Source of the DNA: Mycobacterium kubicae
Lineage (GTDB): Bacteria > Actinomycetota > Actinomycetes > Mycobacteriales > Mycobacteriaceae
Assembly: GCF_015689175.1 (NCBI RefSeq)
Contig: NZ_CP065047.1
Location: forward strand, 5,894,134 to 5,958,133
Length of the DNA: 64,000 bases
Direction of reading: 5' to 3'
Positions within the stretch are counted from its first letter, which is position 1. Each line of letters begins with the position of its first letter. Of the stretch, positions 8,423 through 19,155 are shown in pieces. Below the pieces are notes generated by a model. That model worked only from the letters and a program-made list of their open reading frames with translations, made no database searches and was not told where the DNA came from. Made by a program: the position numbers and the translations under genes.

Positions 8423-8669
8423 GGTTGGCCCGGGCGCCGTTATTCGAACGGATGCACCCGGGTCCATATCGCGGGGAACGGCCGAACCACGGCTCGGTGG
8501 CCCCGGAATTCTTGCGTGCGAGCCGCGCCGGCCTGTGCCCGAAATTGTTTCTCCCGCACGAAAATTGGTGCATCTACCCCGGTCGTCGCGCTGTTAAGCT
8601 CATCGTGCGATGCAAAAAGTGCACACGAAACAGACCGTGCACGCAACAGCGAGTGTGAGGATCACGTAA

Positions 8670-9926
8670 ATGGCGGGAAGCGATCTCTGCAAGACGACGA
8701 GTAACTTCATCTGGGGTCAGTTGCTGTTGCTCGGGGAGGGCTTTATCCCGGACAACGGTGACGTCTTCGCCGCCGGCTCATCGTTGTTCAAGCAAATCAG
8801 CGACAAGATGGGGCTGGCCATTCCGGGCACGAATTGGATTGGCCAAGCGGCAGACGCCTATTTGAACCAGAACATCGCTCAGCAACTGCGCGCGCAGGTC
8901 ATGGGTGACATCGACAACCTGACCGGCAATGTGATCTCGAATCAGGCCAGATACATTTCCAACACCCGTGACGTGCTGCGCGCGATGAAGAAGATGATCG
9001 ACGGGGTGTACAAGGCCTGCAAGGTGCTCGAGAAGATTCCGCTGCTCGGCGACCTGTGGTCCTGGGAATTGGCGCTGGTCATGTGCGGCATCGCGATGGC
9101 GACCGTCGGCGGTGCACTGCTCTACCTGACGATCATGACGCTGATGAACGTCACCAACCTCAAGGGCCTGTTCGGCAGGGTGCTCGAGATGTTCACGACC
9201 TTGCCGAAGTTCCCGGGCCTGCCCAACATTCCCCTGCCGGGCATCCCCGACATTCCCGGCCTGTGGCCGCCGCAGCTGCCTGACATTCCGATTCCGGGGC
9301 TGCCCGACATTCCCGGCCTGCCTGACTTCAAGTGGCCGCCGGAGGTCGGCGTCCCGGACTTCCCGCTGCCGATTCCAGGGCTGCCCGACTTCGAGTGGCC
9401 GTCCATCCCCGGCTTCCCCAACCTCAACCTGCCCGAACTCGGCGGGGTCATCCCCGGGTTCCCCAGCCTGCCGGGGATGCCCAGCATCCCGAATCTGTTC
9501 CCCGGCTTGCCGGGCCTCGGTGAGTTCATCCCGGGAGTCGGCAACTTGGGCAAGCTGCCCACCTGGACCGAATTGGCCGCGTTGCCAGACTTTTTGGGCG
9601 GCTTCGCCGGTCTGCCCAGCCTGAGCTTCGGAGAGTTGCTCGGCTTCGCCCAACTGCCGAGCGTGGGCTCGCTGACCTCGACGATGGGCCAGCTGCAGCA
9701 GCTCGTCGCCGCGGGCGGCGGCCCCGGCCAGATGGGCAGCATGGCAGGTCAGCAAGCACAAATGATCTCCTCGCAAGCTCAGCAAGGCGGCCAGCAGGGC
9801 ACGTTGGTGAGCGATGAGAAGAAAGACGACGAGGGCGCCGCCGCCGGATCGACCGACGGCGAGCGCGCACCCATCGACGCCGGGACACCTGGCGGCCAAC
9901 GGCGGCCGGAGGGGACTGTCCTTTAA
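8670..9926 (+). CDS. espE: EspE, ESX-1 secretion-associated protein
   Basis: Product of 418 residues, first gene of the ESX-1 cluster. The N-terminal 110 residues are helical with a W-x-G turn (GTNWIGQAADAYLNQN) like EspA-type substrates. A hydrophobic segment lies near residues 130-160. Residues about 175-300 consist of short Pro-Gly-hydrophobic repeats such as IPGLPDIPGLPDF, followed by a Gln-rich stretch and an acidic tail. EspE pairs with EspF much as EspA pairs with EspC; in M. marinum both are abundant ESX-1-dependent surface proteins. ATG 8670 has GAGGATC upstream. The 247 bases before it carry A+T-rich stretches and probably the operon promoter. Confidence 0.93.
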   Translation: MAGSDLCKTTSNFIWGQLLLLGEGFIPDNGDVFAAGSSLFKQISDKMGLAIPGTNWIGQAADAYLNQNIAQQLRAQVMGDIDNLTGNVISNQARYISNTRDVLRAMKKMIDGVYKACKVLEKIPLLGDLWSWELALVMCGIAMATVGGALLYLTIMTLMNVTNLKGLFGRVLEMFTTLPKFPGLPNIPLPGIPDIPGLWPPQLPDIPIPGLPDIPGLPDFKWPPEVGVPDFPLPIPGLPDFEWPSIPGFPNLNLPELGGVIPGFPSLPGMPSIPNLFPGLPGLGEFIPGVGNLGKLPTWTELAALPDFLGGFAGLPSLSFGELLGFAQLPSVGSLTSTMGQLQQLVAAGGGPGQMGSMAGQQAQMISSQAQQGGQQGTLVSDEKKDDEGAAAGSTDGERAPIDAGTPGGQRRPEGTVL

Positions 9927-9994
9927 GCAGCGAAAGCCAAGCGAGCAAAGCCCATAGCGAGTAAAACGTTAAACGAAGAGGAGGGTTTTACCCC

Positions 9995-10306
9995 ATGACA
10001 GGAGTACTGGGCGTCGTACCGTCATTCCTGAAGGTGCTGGCGGGCATCCAAACGGAAGTCTCCGGAATGTTCCCGAAGGTGACCAGTGAAATCGGCGGCG
10101 TCAGCGCCCGGGTCGCCAGCACCCACGGTTCGTTCACATCGAACTTCAACGAAGCCCTGCAAGAGTTCGAGACGACGCATACCAGCACCGTTGCCGGACT
10201 ACAGGCAGTCAACGGCGGGTTGGCCAACAACCTGGTCTCGGCCGCCAGCGCCTACCTGAACGCCGACCAAGGTCTGGCCGGCATCATCGACAAGATCTTC
10301 GGCTGA
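9995..10306 (+). CDS. espF: EspF, EspC-like ESX-1 substrate
   Basis: Product of 103 residues, helical, of the EspC/EspF group (DUF2580). The C-terminal YLNAD near residue 88 fits the YxxxD/E export signal of type VII substrates. It is expected to be co-secreted with EspE by ESX-1. ATG 9995 follows AGAGGAGGG. The stop is one base before the espG1 start, so translation is likely coupled. Confidence 0.93.
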   Translation: MTGVLGVVPSFLKVLAGIQTEVSGMFPKVTSEIGGVSARVASTHGSFTSNFNEALQEFETTHTSTVAGLQAVNGGLANNLVSAASAYLNADQGLAGIIDKIFG

Positions 10307-10307
10307 C

Positions 10308-11153
10308 ATGACCGGTCCGCTCGGTACTGCTCGTGCGGGCCTCGTCGACGATGTGGTCGGCGTCGAGGTGACCATCGACGGAATGCTGGTGATCGCCGAC
10401 CGGCTACACCTGGTCGATTTCCCTGTGGCACTTGGGATTCGGCCCAACATCCCGCAAGAGGACCTGCGCGACATCGTGTGGGATCAGGTGCGGCGCGACC
10501 TCACCGAGCAAGGTGTGCTGGACCACCACGGCCAACCGCACCCCGCGGTGGCGTCGATGGTCGACACGCTCAGCAGGGCCGACCGGACGTTGGAGGGTCG
10601 CTGGTGGCGCCGCGATCTGGGTGGTGCCATGGTGCGATTCGTGGTCTGCCGCAAGGGTGATACCCACGTCGTGGCCGCGCGCGACGGCGACCTGCTGGTC
10701 CTGCAGCTGGTTGCTCCGCAGATCGGTCTGGCCGGCATGGTGACGACGGTTCTCGGGTCGGCCGATCCGGCACCCGTCGAACCGCTGACCGGCGTCGCCA
10801 GCGAACTGGCTGACTGCACCACCCCGGGTCAACTGACCCGGTACGGCATCGCACCTACCATGGCGCGCCTTTACACCGACATCGTGAGCAACCCCAGCAG
10901 CTGGGTGGAGATCGTGGCGAGCCAACGGCACCCCGGGGGCACCACGACGCACACCAAGGCCGCCGCGGGCGTTCTCGACTCAGCACACGGCAGGTTGGTG
11001 TCGCTGCCCCGCCAGGTCGGCGGCGAACTCTACGGAAGCTTCTTGCCTGGCACTCAACAGAATCTGCAGCGGGCCTTGGACAGTCTGGTCGAGCTGCTGC
11101 CGTCGGGATCCTGGTTGGATCCGGCCCTCGACCACGCCTCGGCGCGAGGCTGA
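10308..11153 (+). CDS. espG1: EspG1, cytosolic chaperone for PE/PPE substrates
   Basis: Product of 281 residues of the EspG family, mixed alpha/beta without signal peptide or membrane segment. EspG proteins bind the hydrophobic helical tip of their cognate PPE protein, keep the PE-PPE dimer soluble and deliver it to the secretion machine. The natural client here should be PPE68 with a PE partner, but no PE gene is present in this locus. The start lies one base after the espF stop. Recognisable stretches are VGVEVTIDGMLVIADRLHL near the N-terminus and ASQRHPGGTTTH near residue 205, in the place where family members contact the PPE tip. Confidence 0.92.
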   Translation: MTGPLGTARAGLVDDVVGVEVTIDGMLVIADRLHLVDFPVALGIRPNIPQEDLRDIVWDQVRRDLTEQGVLDHHGQPHPAVASMVDTLSRADRTLEGRWWRRDLGGAMVRFVVCRKGDTHVVAARDGDLLVLQLVAPQIGLAGMVTTVLGSADPAPVEPLTGVASELADCTTPGQLTRYGIAPTMARLYTDIVSNPSSWVEIVASQRHPGGTTTHTKAAAGVLDSAHGRLVSLPRQVGGELYGSFLPGTQQNLQRALDSLVELLPSGSWLDPALDHASARG

Positions 11154-11197
11154 CCCCGCAACTCTTGCCGCACCAAGTTGAAGAAAGGACCGCCATA

Positions 11198-11746
11198 GTG
11201 GACCTGCCCGGGAACAATTACGACACCGACGATCTCGGCGCGCTGGATTTCTCCGGCGGGGCCACCACCCAGGAGTCGTCCCTCGACGCGCTGGATGGGT
11301 ACGCGCCGGTCGGCGCCGACGACTCCGGAACCGAACTGGAAGCGCTACACGGGCTCACCGAGAAGGACGAAGAGCCCGACTTCGAGCTGTTCACCGTCAC
11401 CAACCCCCAGGGTTCGGTATCGGTGACGGCGCTCATGGGCGGCATCATTCAGCAGGTCACCGTGACAGACAAAGCATCGACCATGTCGGAATCGGGACTC
11501 GCCGAAGAGATCTTCGTGATCGCCGACCTGGCCCGGCAGAAGGCCCGCGCGGCCCAGCACACCCTGATGCTCGAGACCATGCAGGAGGCCGCGGGCGAAG
11601 GCACCGAGGAAAGCGCCCTGTTGCGTGAGTTCGTCGGTATGACGCTCAATCTCCCCACTCCCGAAGAGGCGGCCGCAGCCGAAGCCGAAGTGTTCGCTAG
11701 TCGTTACGACGTTGATTACACGGCCCGCTACAACGGTGATCAATGA
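11198..11746 (+). CDS. espH: EspH, ESX-1 accessory protein
   Basis: Product of 182 residues, acidic N-terminus and Ala/Glu-rich C-terminus (LPTPEEAAAAEAEVF). The conserved centre includes FELFTVTNPQGSVSVTALMG. EspH is cytosolic and in M. marinum is needed for export of EspE. GTG 11198 is chosen because AAAGGA sits eight bases upstream and the first residues (VDLPGN) line up with the M. tuberculosis protein; an upstream ATG at 11165 is less likely. The stop overlaps the eccA1 start as ATGA, showing translational coupling. Confidence 0.9.
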   Translation: MDLPGNNYDTDDLGALDFSGGATTQESSLDALDGYAPVGADDSGTELEALHGLTEKDEEPDFELFTVTNPQGSVSVTALMGGIIQQVTVTDKASTMSESGLAEEIFVIADLARQKARAAQHTLMLETMQEAAGEGTEESALLREFVGMTLNLPTPEEAAAAEAEVFASRYDVDYTARYNGDQ

Positions 11747-13464
11747 CTGATCGCCTGGCCGGCCTGTTCGAGAGTGCCGTCGGCATGCTGCCGTTGTCGG
11801 AGGCGCGGTCTCTGGACATGTTCACCGAGATCACCGATTACGACGAGTCGGCGTGTGACGCCTGGGTCGGCCGGATCCGGTGCGGTGACACCGATCGGGT
11901 GACGCTGTTTCGCGCCTGGTACTCGCGCCGCAACTTCGGGCAACTGTCCGGTTCGGTGCAGATCTCGATGAGCACGCTCAACGCCCGGGTGCCCATCGGC
12001 GGCCTCTACGGCGACATCACCTACCCGGTCACCTCGCCGCTGGCGATCACCATGGGCTTCGCGGCTTCCGAAGCGGCGCAAGGCAACTACGCCGACGCGC
12101 TGGAAGCCATCGAGGCCGGCGCGCTCGGCGGCTCCGAGCATCTGGCGTCCTGGCTCAAAGCCGTGATCTACGGGGCGGCGCAACGGTGGACCGAGGTCAT
12201 CGACGAAGTCAAGGGCGCCGGGAAGTGGCCGGACAAATTCTTGACCGGCGCCGCGGGTGTGGCACACGGGGTGGCCGCGGCCAACCTCGGCTTGTTCACC
12301 GAAGCCGAGCGCCGACTCACCGAAGCCAACGACTCCCCCGCCGGTGAAGCCTGCGCACGCGCCATCGCCTGGTATCTGGCCATGGCCCGGCGCAGCCAAG
12401 GCAACGAGGACGCCGCGGTCGCGTTGTTGGAGTGGTTGCAGACAACGCATCCCGGTCCGGAAGTGGCGGCGGCGCTCAAGGATCCGTCTTACCGGCTGAA
12501 GACCACGACCGCCGAACAGATCGCCTCTCGCTCGGATCCATGGGACCCGGGCAGCGTCGTGACGGACAATTCCGGTCGCGAAAAACTGCTCGCCGAGGCG
12601 CAAGCCGAACTCGACCGGCAGATCGGGCTGAGCCGGGTCAAGAACCAGATCGAAAGATACCGGGCGGCAACGCTATTGGCCCGGGTGCGCGCCGCCAAGG
12701 GGATGAAGGTCGCGCAGCCCAGCAAGCACATGATCTTCACCGGGCCACCTGGCACCGGTAAGACAACCATCGCGCGAGTGGTCGCGAACATCTTGGCCGG
12801 GCTGGGCGTGATCGCCGAACCCAAGCTCGTCGAGACTTCGCGGAAGGACTTCGTCGCCGAATACGAGGGGCAGTCGGCGGTCAAGACGGCGAAGACGATC
12901 GATCAGGCGATGGGCGGCGTGCTGTTCATCGACGAGGCCTACGCACTGGTGCAGGAACGCGACGGGCGCACCGACCCGTTCGGACAGGAGGCAATGGACA
13001 CGCTGCTGGCGCGGATGGAAAACGACCGCGACCGGCTGGTGGTGATCATCGCCGGCTACAGCAATGACATCGACCGGCTGCTGGAAACCAACGAGGGGCT
13101 GCGGTCCCGCTTCGCCACCCGCATCGAGTTCGACACCTACACCGCCGAGGAGCTACTCGAAATCGCGAGAGTGATTGCCGCAGGCAACGATTCGACGTTG
13201 AGTGCCGAAGCGGCCGACAAGTTCCTGGAAGCGGCCAAGATGCTGCACGACCGGACGGTGCGGGGCCGGGCAGCCCTGGACATCGCCGGAAACGGCCGCT
13301 ACGCACGGCAACTGGTTGAGGCCGCCGAACAGTGCCGGGACATGCGGCTGGCCCAAGGTTTGGACATCGAAGCTCTCGACGTAGAGCGACTGCAAGAGAT
13401 CAACGGCGCAGACATGGCCGAGGCGATCGCCGCGGTGCATGCACACCTCAACATGAGAGAGTGA
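11743..13464 (+). CDS. eccA1: EccA1, CbxX/CfqX-type AAA ATPase of ESX-1
   Basis: Product of 573 residues, the normal length. Residues 1-270 form a TPR-like helical domain. The AAA domain has Walker A GPPGTGKT near residue 334 and Walker B VLFIDEAYAL near 392, followed by sensor and arginine-finger segments (NEGLRSRFATRIEF). EccA proteins are cytosolic hexameric ATPases thought to release substrates from EspG chaperones and support export. The gene overlaps espH by four bases and is three bases before eccB1. Confidence 0.96.
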   Translation: MTDRLAGLFESAVGMLPLSEARSLDMFTEITDYDESACDAWVGRIRCGDTDRVTLFRAWYSRRNFGQLSGSVQISMSTLNARVPIGGLYGDITYPVTSPLAITMGFAASEAAQGNYADALEAIEAGALGGSEHLASWLKAVIYGAAQRWTEVIDEVKGAGKWPDKFLTGAAGVAHGVAAANLGLFTEAERRLTEANDSPAGEACARAIAWYLAMARRSQGNEDAAVALLEWLQTTHPGPEVAAALKDPSYRLKTTTAEQIASRSDPWDPGSVVTDNSGREKLLAEAQAELDRQIGLSRVKNQIERYRAATLLARVRAAKGMKVAQPSKHMIFTGPPGTGKTTIARVVANILAGLGVIAEPKLVETSRKDFVAEYEGQSAVKTAKTIDQAMGGVLFIDEAYALVQERDGRTDPFGQEAMDTLLARMENDRDRLVVIIAGYSNDIDRLLETNEGLRSRFATRIEFDTYTAEELLEIARVIAAGNDSTLSAEAADKFLEAAKMLHDRTVRGRAALDIAGNGRYARQLVEAAEQCRDMRLAQGLDIEALDVERLQEINGADMAEAIAAVHAHLNMRE

Positions 13465-13467
13465 CAC

Positions 13468-14913
13468 ATGGGGCTTCGCCTGACCACCAAGGTTCAGGTT
13501 AGCGGCTGGCGCTTCCTGCTCCGCCGGGTCGAGCATGCGATCGTGCGGCGCGACACCCGCATGTTCGACGATCCCCTGCAGTTCTACAGCCGCTCGGTGG
13601 GCCTCGGGATCATCATCGCGGTGTTGATCCTCGTCGGCGCCGGGCTGCTGGCCTACTTCAAGCCCCAGGGAAAGCTCGGTGGCACAAACCTTCTCACCGA
13701 CCGCTCCACCAACCAGCTGTATGTGATCCTGTCCGGTCAGCTGCACCCGGTCTACAACCTGACCTCCGCGCGGCTGGCGCTGGGCAACCCGGACTCCCCC
13801 GCCGCCGTGAAGTCCTCGGAGCTGAGCAAGCTGCCGCTGGGTCAAACCATTGGCATACCCGGCGCCCCCTATGCGACACCGGTTTCCGGTGACAGCAATT
13901 CGACGTGGACGCTGTGTGACACCGTGGCCCGACCCAACACCGCCTCGGTGTCGGTGCAGACGTCGGTACTGGCAATGCCGTTGCTGATCGATGCCTCGGT
14001 CGATCCGGTCGACGCGAACGAGGCGATGCTGGCCACCTACCAGGGCCAGACGTGGATCATCACCGCCAAAGGCCGCCACTCGATCGACCTCAACGACCGC
14101 GCCCTGACCTCGGCCATGGGCATACCGGTCACCGCGACGGCCGTCCCCATCTCCGAGGGCATGTTCAATGCGCTGCCCGCCATGGGCGCCTGGGAACTGC
14201 CGCCGATACCCAATGCCGGACAACCCAACACCCTGGACTTGCCCGATGATCTGGTGATCGGGTCGGTGTTCCAGCTCCGGACGGTCAACGGACCGCGCTA
14301 CTACGTGGTGTTGCCCGACGGCATCGCCCAAGTGAACGCCACCACCGCAGCCGCGTTGCGCGCCACGCAATCTCATGGCTTGGTCGAGCCCCCGGCCATC
14401 GTTCCGAGCCTGGCCGTTCGCATCCCGGAGCGGGTGTACCCCTCCCCGCTGCCCAGCGAACCGCTCAAGATCATGTCCCGGCCCGAGGAGCCCACGCTGT
14501 GCTGGATGTGGGAACGCGGTGCGGGTGACCAAGCGCCCAAGACAACGGTGCTCTCCGGCCGACACCTCCCGATCGCGCCGGCGTCCATGCACACCGGGAT
14601 CAAGCAAATCAACGGCGCGGCAACGGTTTACCTCGACGGCGGCAAGTTCGTGCAGCTGCAGTCACCGGACCCCCGCTACGGGGAATCGATGTACTACATC
14701 GACCCGGAAGGGGTGCGTTATGGCGTGCCGAACGCCGATGCCGCCAAGGCGCTCGGCCTGGGTTCGCCCAAAACGGCGCCCTGGGAAGTCATTCGCCTCC
14801 TGGTCGATGGACCGGTGCTGTCCAAAGATGCCGCCTTGCTCGAGCACGAGACGTTACCCGCCGATCCCAATCCCCGAAAAGTTCCCGCTGGAACCCCCGG
14901 AGCGCCGCAATGA
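13468..14913 (+). CDS. eccB1: EccB1, ESX-1 core membrane component
   Basis: Product of 481 residues with one membrane helix near residues 43-65 ([20 protein letters not shown]) and a large periplasmic region of the EccB repeat fold. The cytoplasmic N-terminus contains the family stretch [15 protein letters not shown]. Paired cysteines (LCDTVA near residue 150 and LCWMWE near 344) may form the conserved periplasmic disulfide. EccB, EccC, EccD and EccE build the inner-membrane channel. The stop overlaps the eccCa1 start (ATGA). Confidence 0.96.
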   Translation: MGLRLTTKVQVSGWRFLLRRVEHAIVRRDTRMFDDPLQFYSRSVGLGIIIAVLILVGAGLLAYFKPQGKLGGTNLLTDRSTNQLYVILSGQLHPVYNLTSARLALGNPDSPAAVKSSELSKLPLGQTIGIPGAPYATPVSGDSNSTWTLCDTVARPNTASVSVQTSVLAMPLLIDASVDPVDANEAMLATYQGQTWIITAKGRHSIDLNDRALTSAMGIPVTATAVPISEGMFNALPAMGAWELPPIPNAGQPNTLDLPDDLVIGSVFQLRTVNGPRYYVVLPDGIAQVNATTAAALRATQSHGLVEPPAIVPSLAVRIPERVYPSPLPSEPLKIMSRPEEPTLCWMWERGAGDQAPKTTVLSGRHLPIAPASMHTGIKQINGAATVYLDGGKFVQLQSPDPRYGESMYYIDPEGVRYGVPNADAAKALGLGSPKTAPWEVIRLLVDGPVLSKDAALLEHETLPADPNPRKVPAGTPGAPQ

Positions 14914-17195
14914 CAACCAAGAAGTTCACGCCCACCATCACTCGCGGTCCTCGGCTGACCCCGGGGGAAATCAGCCTGACCCCACCCGATGACCTGGGCA
15001 TCGACATACCGCCGTCGGGGGTGCAGAAAGCGCTGCCCTATGTGATGGGCGGCTGCATGCTCGGCATGATCGCGATCATGTTCGCCGGCGGCAAGCAGCT
15101 GTCGCCGTACATGCTGATGATGCCGCTGATGATGGTCATGATGATGGTCGGCGGCATGGCCGGCGGCACCGGTGGCGGCGGCAAGAAAGTCCCCGAGATC
15201 AACGCCGACCGCAAGGAGTACCTGCGGTACCTGGCCGGGCTGCGCGGACGCGTGACGTCGTCGGCCAGCTCCCAGGTGGCGTTCTTCTCCTACCACGCAC
15301 CGCATCCCGAGGACCTGCTGTCCATCGTCGGCACCCAGCGGCAGTGGTCACGCCCGGCCAACAGCGACTTCTACGCCGCCACCCGCATCGGCATCGGAGA
15401 CCAGCCGGCCGTCGACCGGCTGTTGAAGCCCGCCGTCGGCGGCGAACTGGCCGCCGCCACCGCAGCACCGCAGCCATATCTGGAACCGGTGAGCCACATG
15501 TGGGTGGTGAAGTTCCTGCGCACCCACGGACTCATCCACGACTGCCCAAAGCTGGTGCAGCTGCGCACCTTTCCCACTATCGCAATCGGCGGCAGCCGCC
15601 CGGGCGCCGACCGGTTGCTGACGGCGATGATCTGCCATCTGGCGGTGTTCCATCCGCCGGACCTGCTGCAGATCCGCGTGCTCACCGACGATCCCGACGA
15701 CCCCGACTGGTCCTGGCTCAAATGGCTTCCGCACGTCCAACATCAGACCGAGACCGACGCCGCGGGCCCGGTGCGGATGATCTACAGCCGCCCCGACGCG
15801 CTGGCCGACCTGGCCGCCCGCGGCCCGCACGCACCCGACACGCTGCCCACCGGCCCCTACGTCGTGGTCGTCGACCTCACCGGCGGCAAGGCGGGCTTCC
15901 CGCCCGACGGCCGGGCCGGAATGACGGTGCTGACGCTGGGCAACCACCGCGGATCGTCGTACCGCATCCGGGTCGCCGACGACGGGACCGCGGACGACCG
16001 GCTGCCCGGCCAGCAGTTCCGCCTGGTCACCTCGACGGCCGACGGCATGACACCCCAGCAGGCCAACCGCCTGGCGCGCAAGCTGGCCGGCTGGTCGATC
16101 ACCGGAACCATCCTCGACAAGACCCAACGCGTCCAGAAGAAGGTCGCCACCGACTGGCACCAGCTGGTCGGCGCCAAGAGTGTCGAGGAAATCACGCCCG
16201 CGCGCTGGCGGATGTACACCGACACCGACCGGGACCGGCTGAAAATCCCGTTCGGACATGAGCTCAAAACCGGCAACGTCATGTACCTGGACATCAAGGA
16301 GGGCGCGGAGTTCGGGGCCGGCCCGCACGGCATGCTCATCGGGACCACCGGGTCGGGTAAGTCGGAGTTCTTGCGCACCCTGATCCTGTCGCTGGTGGCC
16401 ATGACGCACCCCGATCAGGTCAATCTGCTGCTCACCGACTTCAAGGGCGGCTCGACTTTCCTGGGCATGGAGAAGCTTCCGCACACGGCCGCCGTCGTCA
16501 CCAACATGGCCGAAGAAGCCGAGCTGGTCAGCCGAATGGGCGAGGTACTGACCGGCGAACTGGACCGGCGCCAGACGATTCTGCGGCAGGCCGGCATGAA
16601 AGTCGGTGCCGCGGGCGCTCTTTCCGGTGTGGCCGAGTACGAGAAGTATCGCGAGCGTGGCGCCGATTTGCCGCCGCTGCCAACGCTTTTCGTGGTCGTC
16701 GACGAGTTCGCCGAATTGTTGCAAAGCCATCCGGACTTCATCGGGCTGTTCGACCGGATCTGCCGGGTGGGCCGCTCGCTGCGGGTGCACCTGCTGCTGG
16801 CCACCCAGTCATTGCAGACCGGCGGCGTCCGGATCGACAAGCTGGAGCCCAACCTGACCTACCGAATCGCCCTGCGTACCACCAGCTCTCACGAGTCCAA
16901 GGCCGTGATCGGCACGCCGGAGGCCCAGTACATCACCAACAAAGAAAGCGGTGTGGGCTTCCTTCGGGTGGGCATGGAAGACCCGGTCAAGTTCAGCACC
17001 TTCTACATCAGCGGCCCTTACGTGCCACCGGCCGGCGCCGAGACCAACGGTGACGGCAGTGGACCCAGCCGGCAGGTCGGCAAGCAAGCCGTGCGGATCC
17101 GCCAGTTCACCGCGGCACCCGTCGTCGACGAGGTGACGACCAACGGAGCAGTCAACGGCGAAGTGCCCGCCATCGAGGAGGCGCTGTCACGATGA
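14910..17195 (+). CDS. eccCa1: EccCa1, FtsK/SpoIIIE-type ATPase, membrane half of the ESX-1 motor
   Basis: Product of 761 residues. Two membrane helices lie near residues 40-90 ([19 protein letters not shown] and a Met-rich [15 protein letters not shown]). A DUF domain follows, then the first FtsK-type ATPase with Walker A GTTGSGKS near residue 478 and Walker [13 protein letters not shown] near 592. In ESX-1 the EccC motor is split into EccCa (membrane, ATPase 1) and EccCb (ATPases 2 and 3). It overlaps eccB1 and eccCb1 by four bases each, so the two motor halves are produced together. Confidence 0.97.
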   Translation: MTTKKFTPTITRGPRLTPGEISLTPPDDLGIDIPPSGVQKALPYVMGGCMLGMIAIMFAGGKQLSPYMLMMPLMMVMMMVGGMAGGTGGGGKKVPEINADRKEYLRYLAGLRGRVTSSASSQVAFFSYHAPHPEDLLSIVGTQRQWSRPANSDFYAATRIGIGDQPAVDRLLKPAVGGELAAATAAPQPYLEPVSHMWVVKFLRTHGLIHDCPKLVQLRTFPTIAIGGSRPGADRLLTAMICHLAVFHPPDLLQIRVLTDDPDDPDWSWLKWLPHVQHQTETDAAGPVRMIYSRPDALADLAARGPHAPDTLPTGPYVVVVDLTGGKAGFPPDGRAGMTVLTLGNHRGSSYRIRVADDGTADDRLPGQQFRLVTSTADGMTPQQANRLARKLAGWSITGTILDKTQRVQKKVATDWHQLVGAKSVEEITPARWRMYTDTDRDRLKIPFGHELKTGNVMYLDIKEGAEFGAGPHGMLIGTTGSGKSEFLRTLILSLVAMTHPDQVNLLLTDFKGGSTFLGMEKLPHTAAVVTNMAEEAELVSRMGEVLTGELDRRQTILRQAGMKVGAAGALSGVAEYEKYRERGADLPPLPTLFVVVDEFAELLQSHPDFIGLFDRICRVGRSLRVHLLLATQSLQTGGVRIDKLEPNLTYRIALRTTSSHESKAVIGTPEAQYITNKESGVGFLRVGMEDPVKFSTFYISGPYVPPAGAETNGDGSGPSRQVGKQAVRIRQFTAAPVVDEVTTNGAVNGEVPAIEEALSR

Positions 17196-18967
17196 CCACC
17201 CAGGAGACGCGCACGCTGCGCGAGGTGGTGCTGGACCAACTCGGCACCGCCGAATCCCGCGCCTACAAGATGTGGCTCCCGCCGCTGATCAACCCCACGC
17301 CGCTCAACGAGCTACTCGCCCAAGACCGGCAGCGTCGGCCGTTGCGCTTCGCGCTGGGCATCATGGACGAGCCGCGCCGTCATCTCCAGGACACCTGGGG
17401 AGTAGACGTTTCGGGGGCCGGCGGCAACATCGGCATCGGCGGCGCGCCGCAGACCGGGAAGTCGACGCTGCTGCAGACGCTGGTGATGTCGGCTGCCGCC
17501 ACGCACTCACCGCGCAATGTGCAGTTCTACTGCATCGACTTCGGTGGCGGTGGCCTGATCTACCTGGAGAACCTGCCGCACGTCGGCGGCGTCGCCAACC
17601 GCTCCGAGCCGGACAAGGTCAACCGCGTGGTCGCCGAGATGCAATCGGTCATGCGGCAGCGCGAAATCTCGTTCAAGGAGAACCGGGTCGGCTCGATCGC
17701 CGTGTACCGGCAACTGCGCGACGACCCCAATCAACCCGTGGCCGCCGACCCGTACGGCGACGTGTTCTTGATCATCGACGGCTGGCCCGGCTTCATCGGC
17801 GAATTCCCCGACCTCGAAGGGCAGGTCCAGGACCTGGCCGCACAAGGCTTGGCGTTCGGCGTGCACGTCGTCATCTCCACGCCGCGCTGGACCGAGCTCA
17901 AATCCCGCGTGCGCGACTACCTGGGCACCAAGATCGAGTTCCGGCTCGGCGATGTCAACGAGACCCAGATCGACCGGATCACCCGCGATATCCCGGCGAA
18001 TCGCCCGGGCCGCGCGGTGTCCATAGAGAAGCATCACCTGATGATCGGTGTGCCGCGGTTCGACGGCGTGCACAGCACCGACAACCTGGTCGAGGCAATC
18101 ACCGCGGGGGTGTCCCAGATCGCCGCGCAGACCACCGAGCAGGCACCGCCGGTCCGCGTGCTGCCCGACCGCATCCATCTTCACGAGCTCGACCCCAATC
18201 CGCCTGGCCCGCAGTCCGATTACCGCACTCGCTGGGAGATCCCGGTGGGGCTGCGCGAGACGGATCTGACGCCGGCCTACGCGCACATGCATTCCAACCC
18301 GCACTTGCTCATCTTCGGTGCGGCCAAGTCGGGTAAGACGACGATCGCTCACGCCATCGCGCGGGCCATCTGCGCCCGCAACAGTCCGGACCAGGTTCGG
18401 TTCATGCTCGCCGACTACCGCTCCGGGCTCCTGGACGCGGTACCGCAGTCGCATCTGCTCGCCGCCGGCGCCATCAACCGCAACAGCGCCAGCCTGGACG
18501 AGGCCGTCAAGGCGCTGGCGGTCAACCTGAAAAAGCGGCTGCCGCCGACCGACCTGACAACGGCACAATTGCGCAGCCGTTCCTGGTGGAGCGGATTCGA
18601 TGTCGTATTGCTCGTCGACGATTGGCACATGATTGTCGGCGCCGCTGCCGGGATGCCGCCAATGGCACCTTTGGCGCCGTTATTGCCGGCCGCGGCCGAT
18701 ATTGGCTTGCACATCATTGTCACCTGTCAGATGAGCCAGGCCTACAAGGCGACGATGGACAAGTTCGTCGGCGCCGCTTTCGGGTCCGGCGCACCCACCT
18801 TGTTCCTCTCCGGCGAGAAGCAGGAGTTCCCGTCAAGTGAGTTCAAGGTCAAGCGTCGGCCCCCTGGCCAGGCGTTTCTCGTCTCTCCGGACGGGAAGGA
18901 GGTCGTCCAAGCGCCCTACATCGAGCCGCCAGAAGAAGTGTTCTCAGCACCCCCGAACCCCGGTTAG
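17192..18967 (+). CDS. eccCb1: EccCb1, soluble half of the ESX-1 motor
   Basis: Product of 591 residues with two FtsK-like ATPase domains: Walker A GAPQTGKS near residue 84 and GAAKSGKT near 376, with Walker B-like [12 protein letters not shown] and [12 protein letters not shown]. EccCb1 recognises the C-terminal signal of EsxB and docks on EccCa1. The second and third nucleotide sites are degenerate compared with classical P-loops, as is usual. A terminator-like hairpin begins about 50 bases downstream. The next gene is PPE68; the PE35 gene that normally lies between them is absent. Confidence 0.97.
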   Translation: MTTQETRTLREVVLDQLGTAESRAYKMWLPPLINPTPLNELLAQDRQRRPLRFALGIMDEPRRHLQDTWGVDVSGAGGNIGIGGAPQTGKSTLLQTLVMSAAATHSPRNVQFYCIDFGGGGLIYLENLPHVGGVANRSEPDKVNRVVAEMQSVMRQREISFKENRVGSIAVYRQLRDDPNQPVAADPYGDVFLIIDGWPGFIGEFPDLEGQVQDLAAQGLAFGVHVVISTPRWTELKSRVRDYLGTKIEFRLGDVNETQIDRITRDIPANRPGRAVSIEKHHLMIGVPRFDGVHSTDNLVEAITAGVSQIAAQTTEQAPPVRVLPDRIHLHELDPNPPGPQSDYRTRWEIPVGLRETDLTPAYAHMHSNPHLLIFGAAKSGKTTIAHAIARAICARNSPDQVRFMLADYRSGLLDAVPQSHLLAAGAINRNSASLDEAVKALAVNLKKRLPPTDLTTAQLRSRSWWSGFDVVLLVDDWHMIVGAAAGMPPMAPLAPLLPAAADIGLHIIVTCQMSQAYKATMDKFVGAAFGSGAPTLFLSGEKQEFPSSEFKVKRRPPGQAFLVSPDGKEVVQAPYIEPPEEVFSAPPNPG

Positions 18968-19155
18968 GATTATTTCACCCGGCAATGCGGGACCGAGATC
19001 ACCGAGGTAATCCAGCCCGGTCAGCGGTGCACCACCGGGTTTGTTTCCGGCCATAACTGAACAGTTTCAGTCCGATTTACCAATTCAAAAGATCGACGAA
19101 GAACGCACCCCGGAAAAATTGCACAACTGCGCATTGAAGAAAGGAGCAGATGACC
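18968..19155 (+). other. 188-bp gap where PE35 is expected; no PE gene present
   Basis: In known ESX-1 loci a PE35 gene of about 300 bases lies between eccCb1 and PPE68. Here the gap is only 188 bases and no frame encodes a PE-like N-terminus. The gap holds a hairpin and an A+T-rich stretch near 19060-19110 that may carry the PPE68-esxBA promoter. Confidence 0.75.
19016..19046 (+). terminator. terminator-like hairpin after eccCb1
   Basis: CCCGGT (19016-19021) pairs with ACCGGG (19034-19039) around a 12-base loop that itself contains the palindrome GGTGCACC. TTTGTTT follows at once. This suggests that PPE68-esxB-esxA are also transcribed from their own promoter. Confidence 0.4.
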
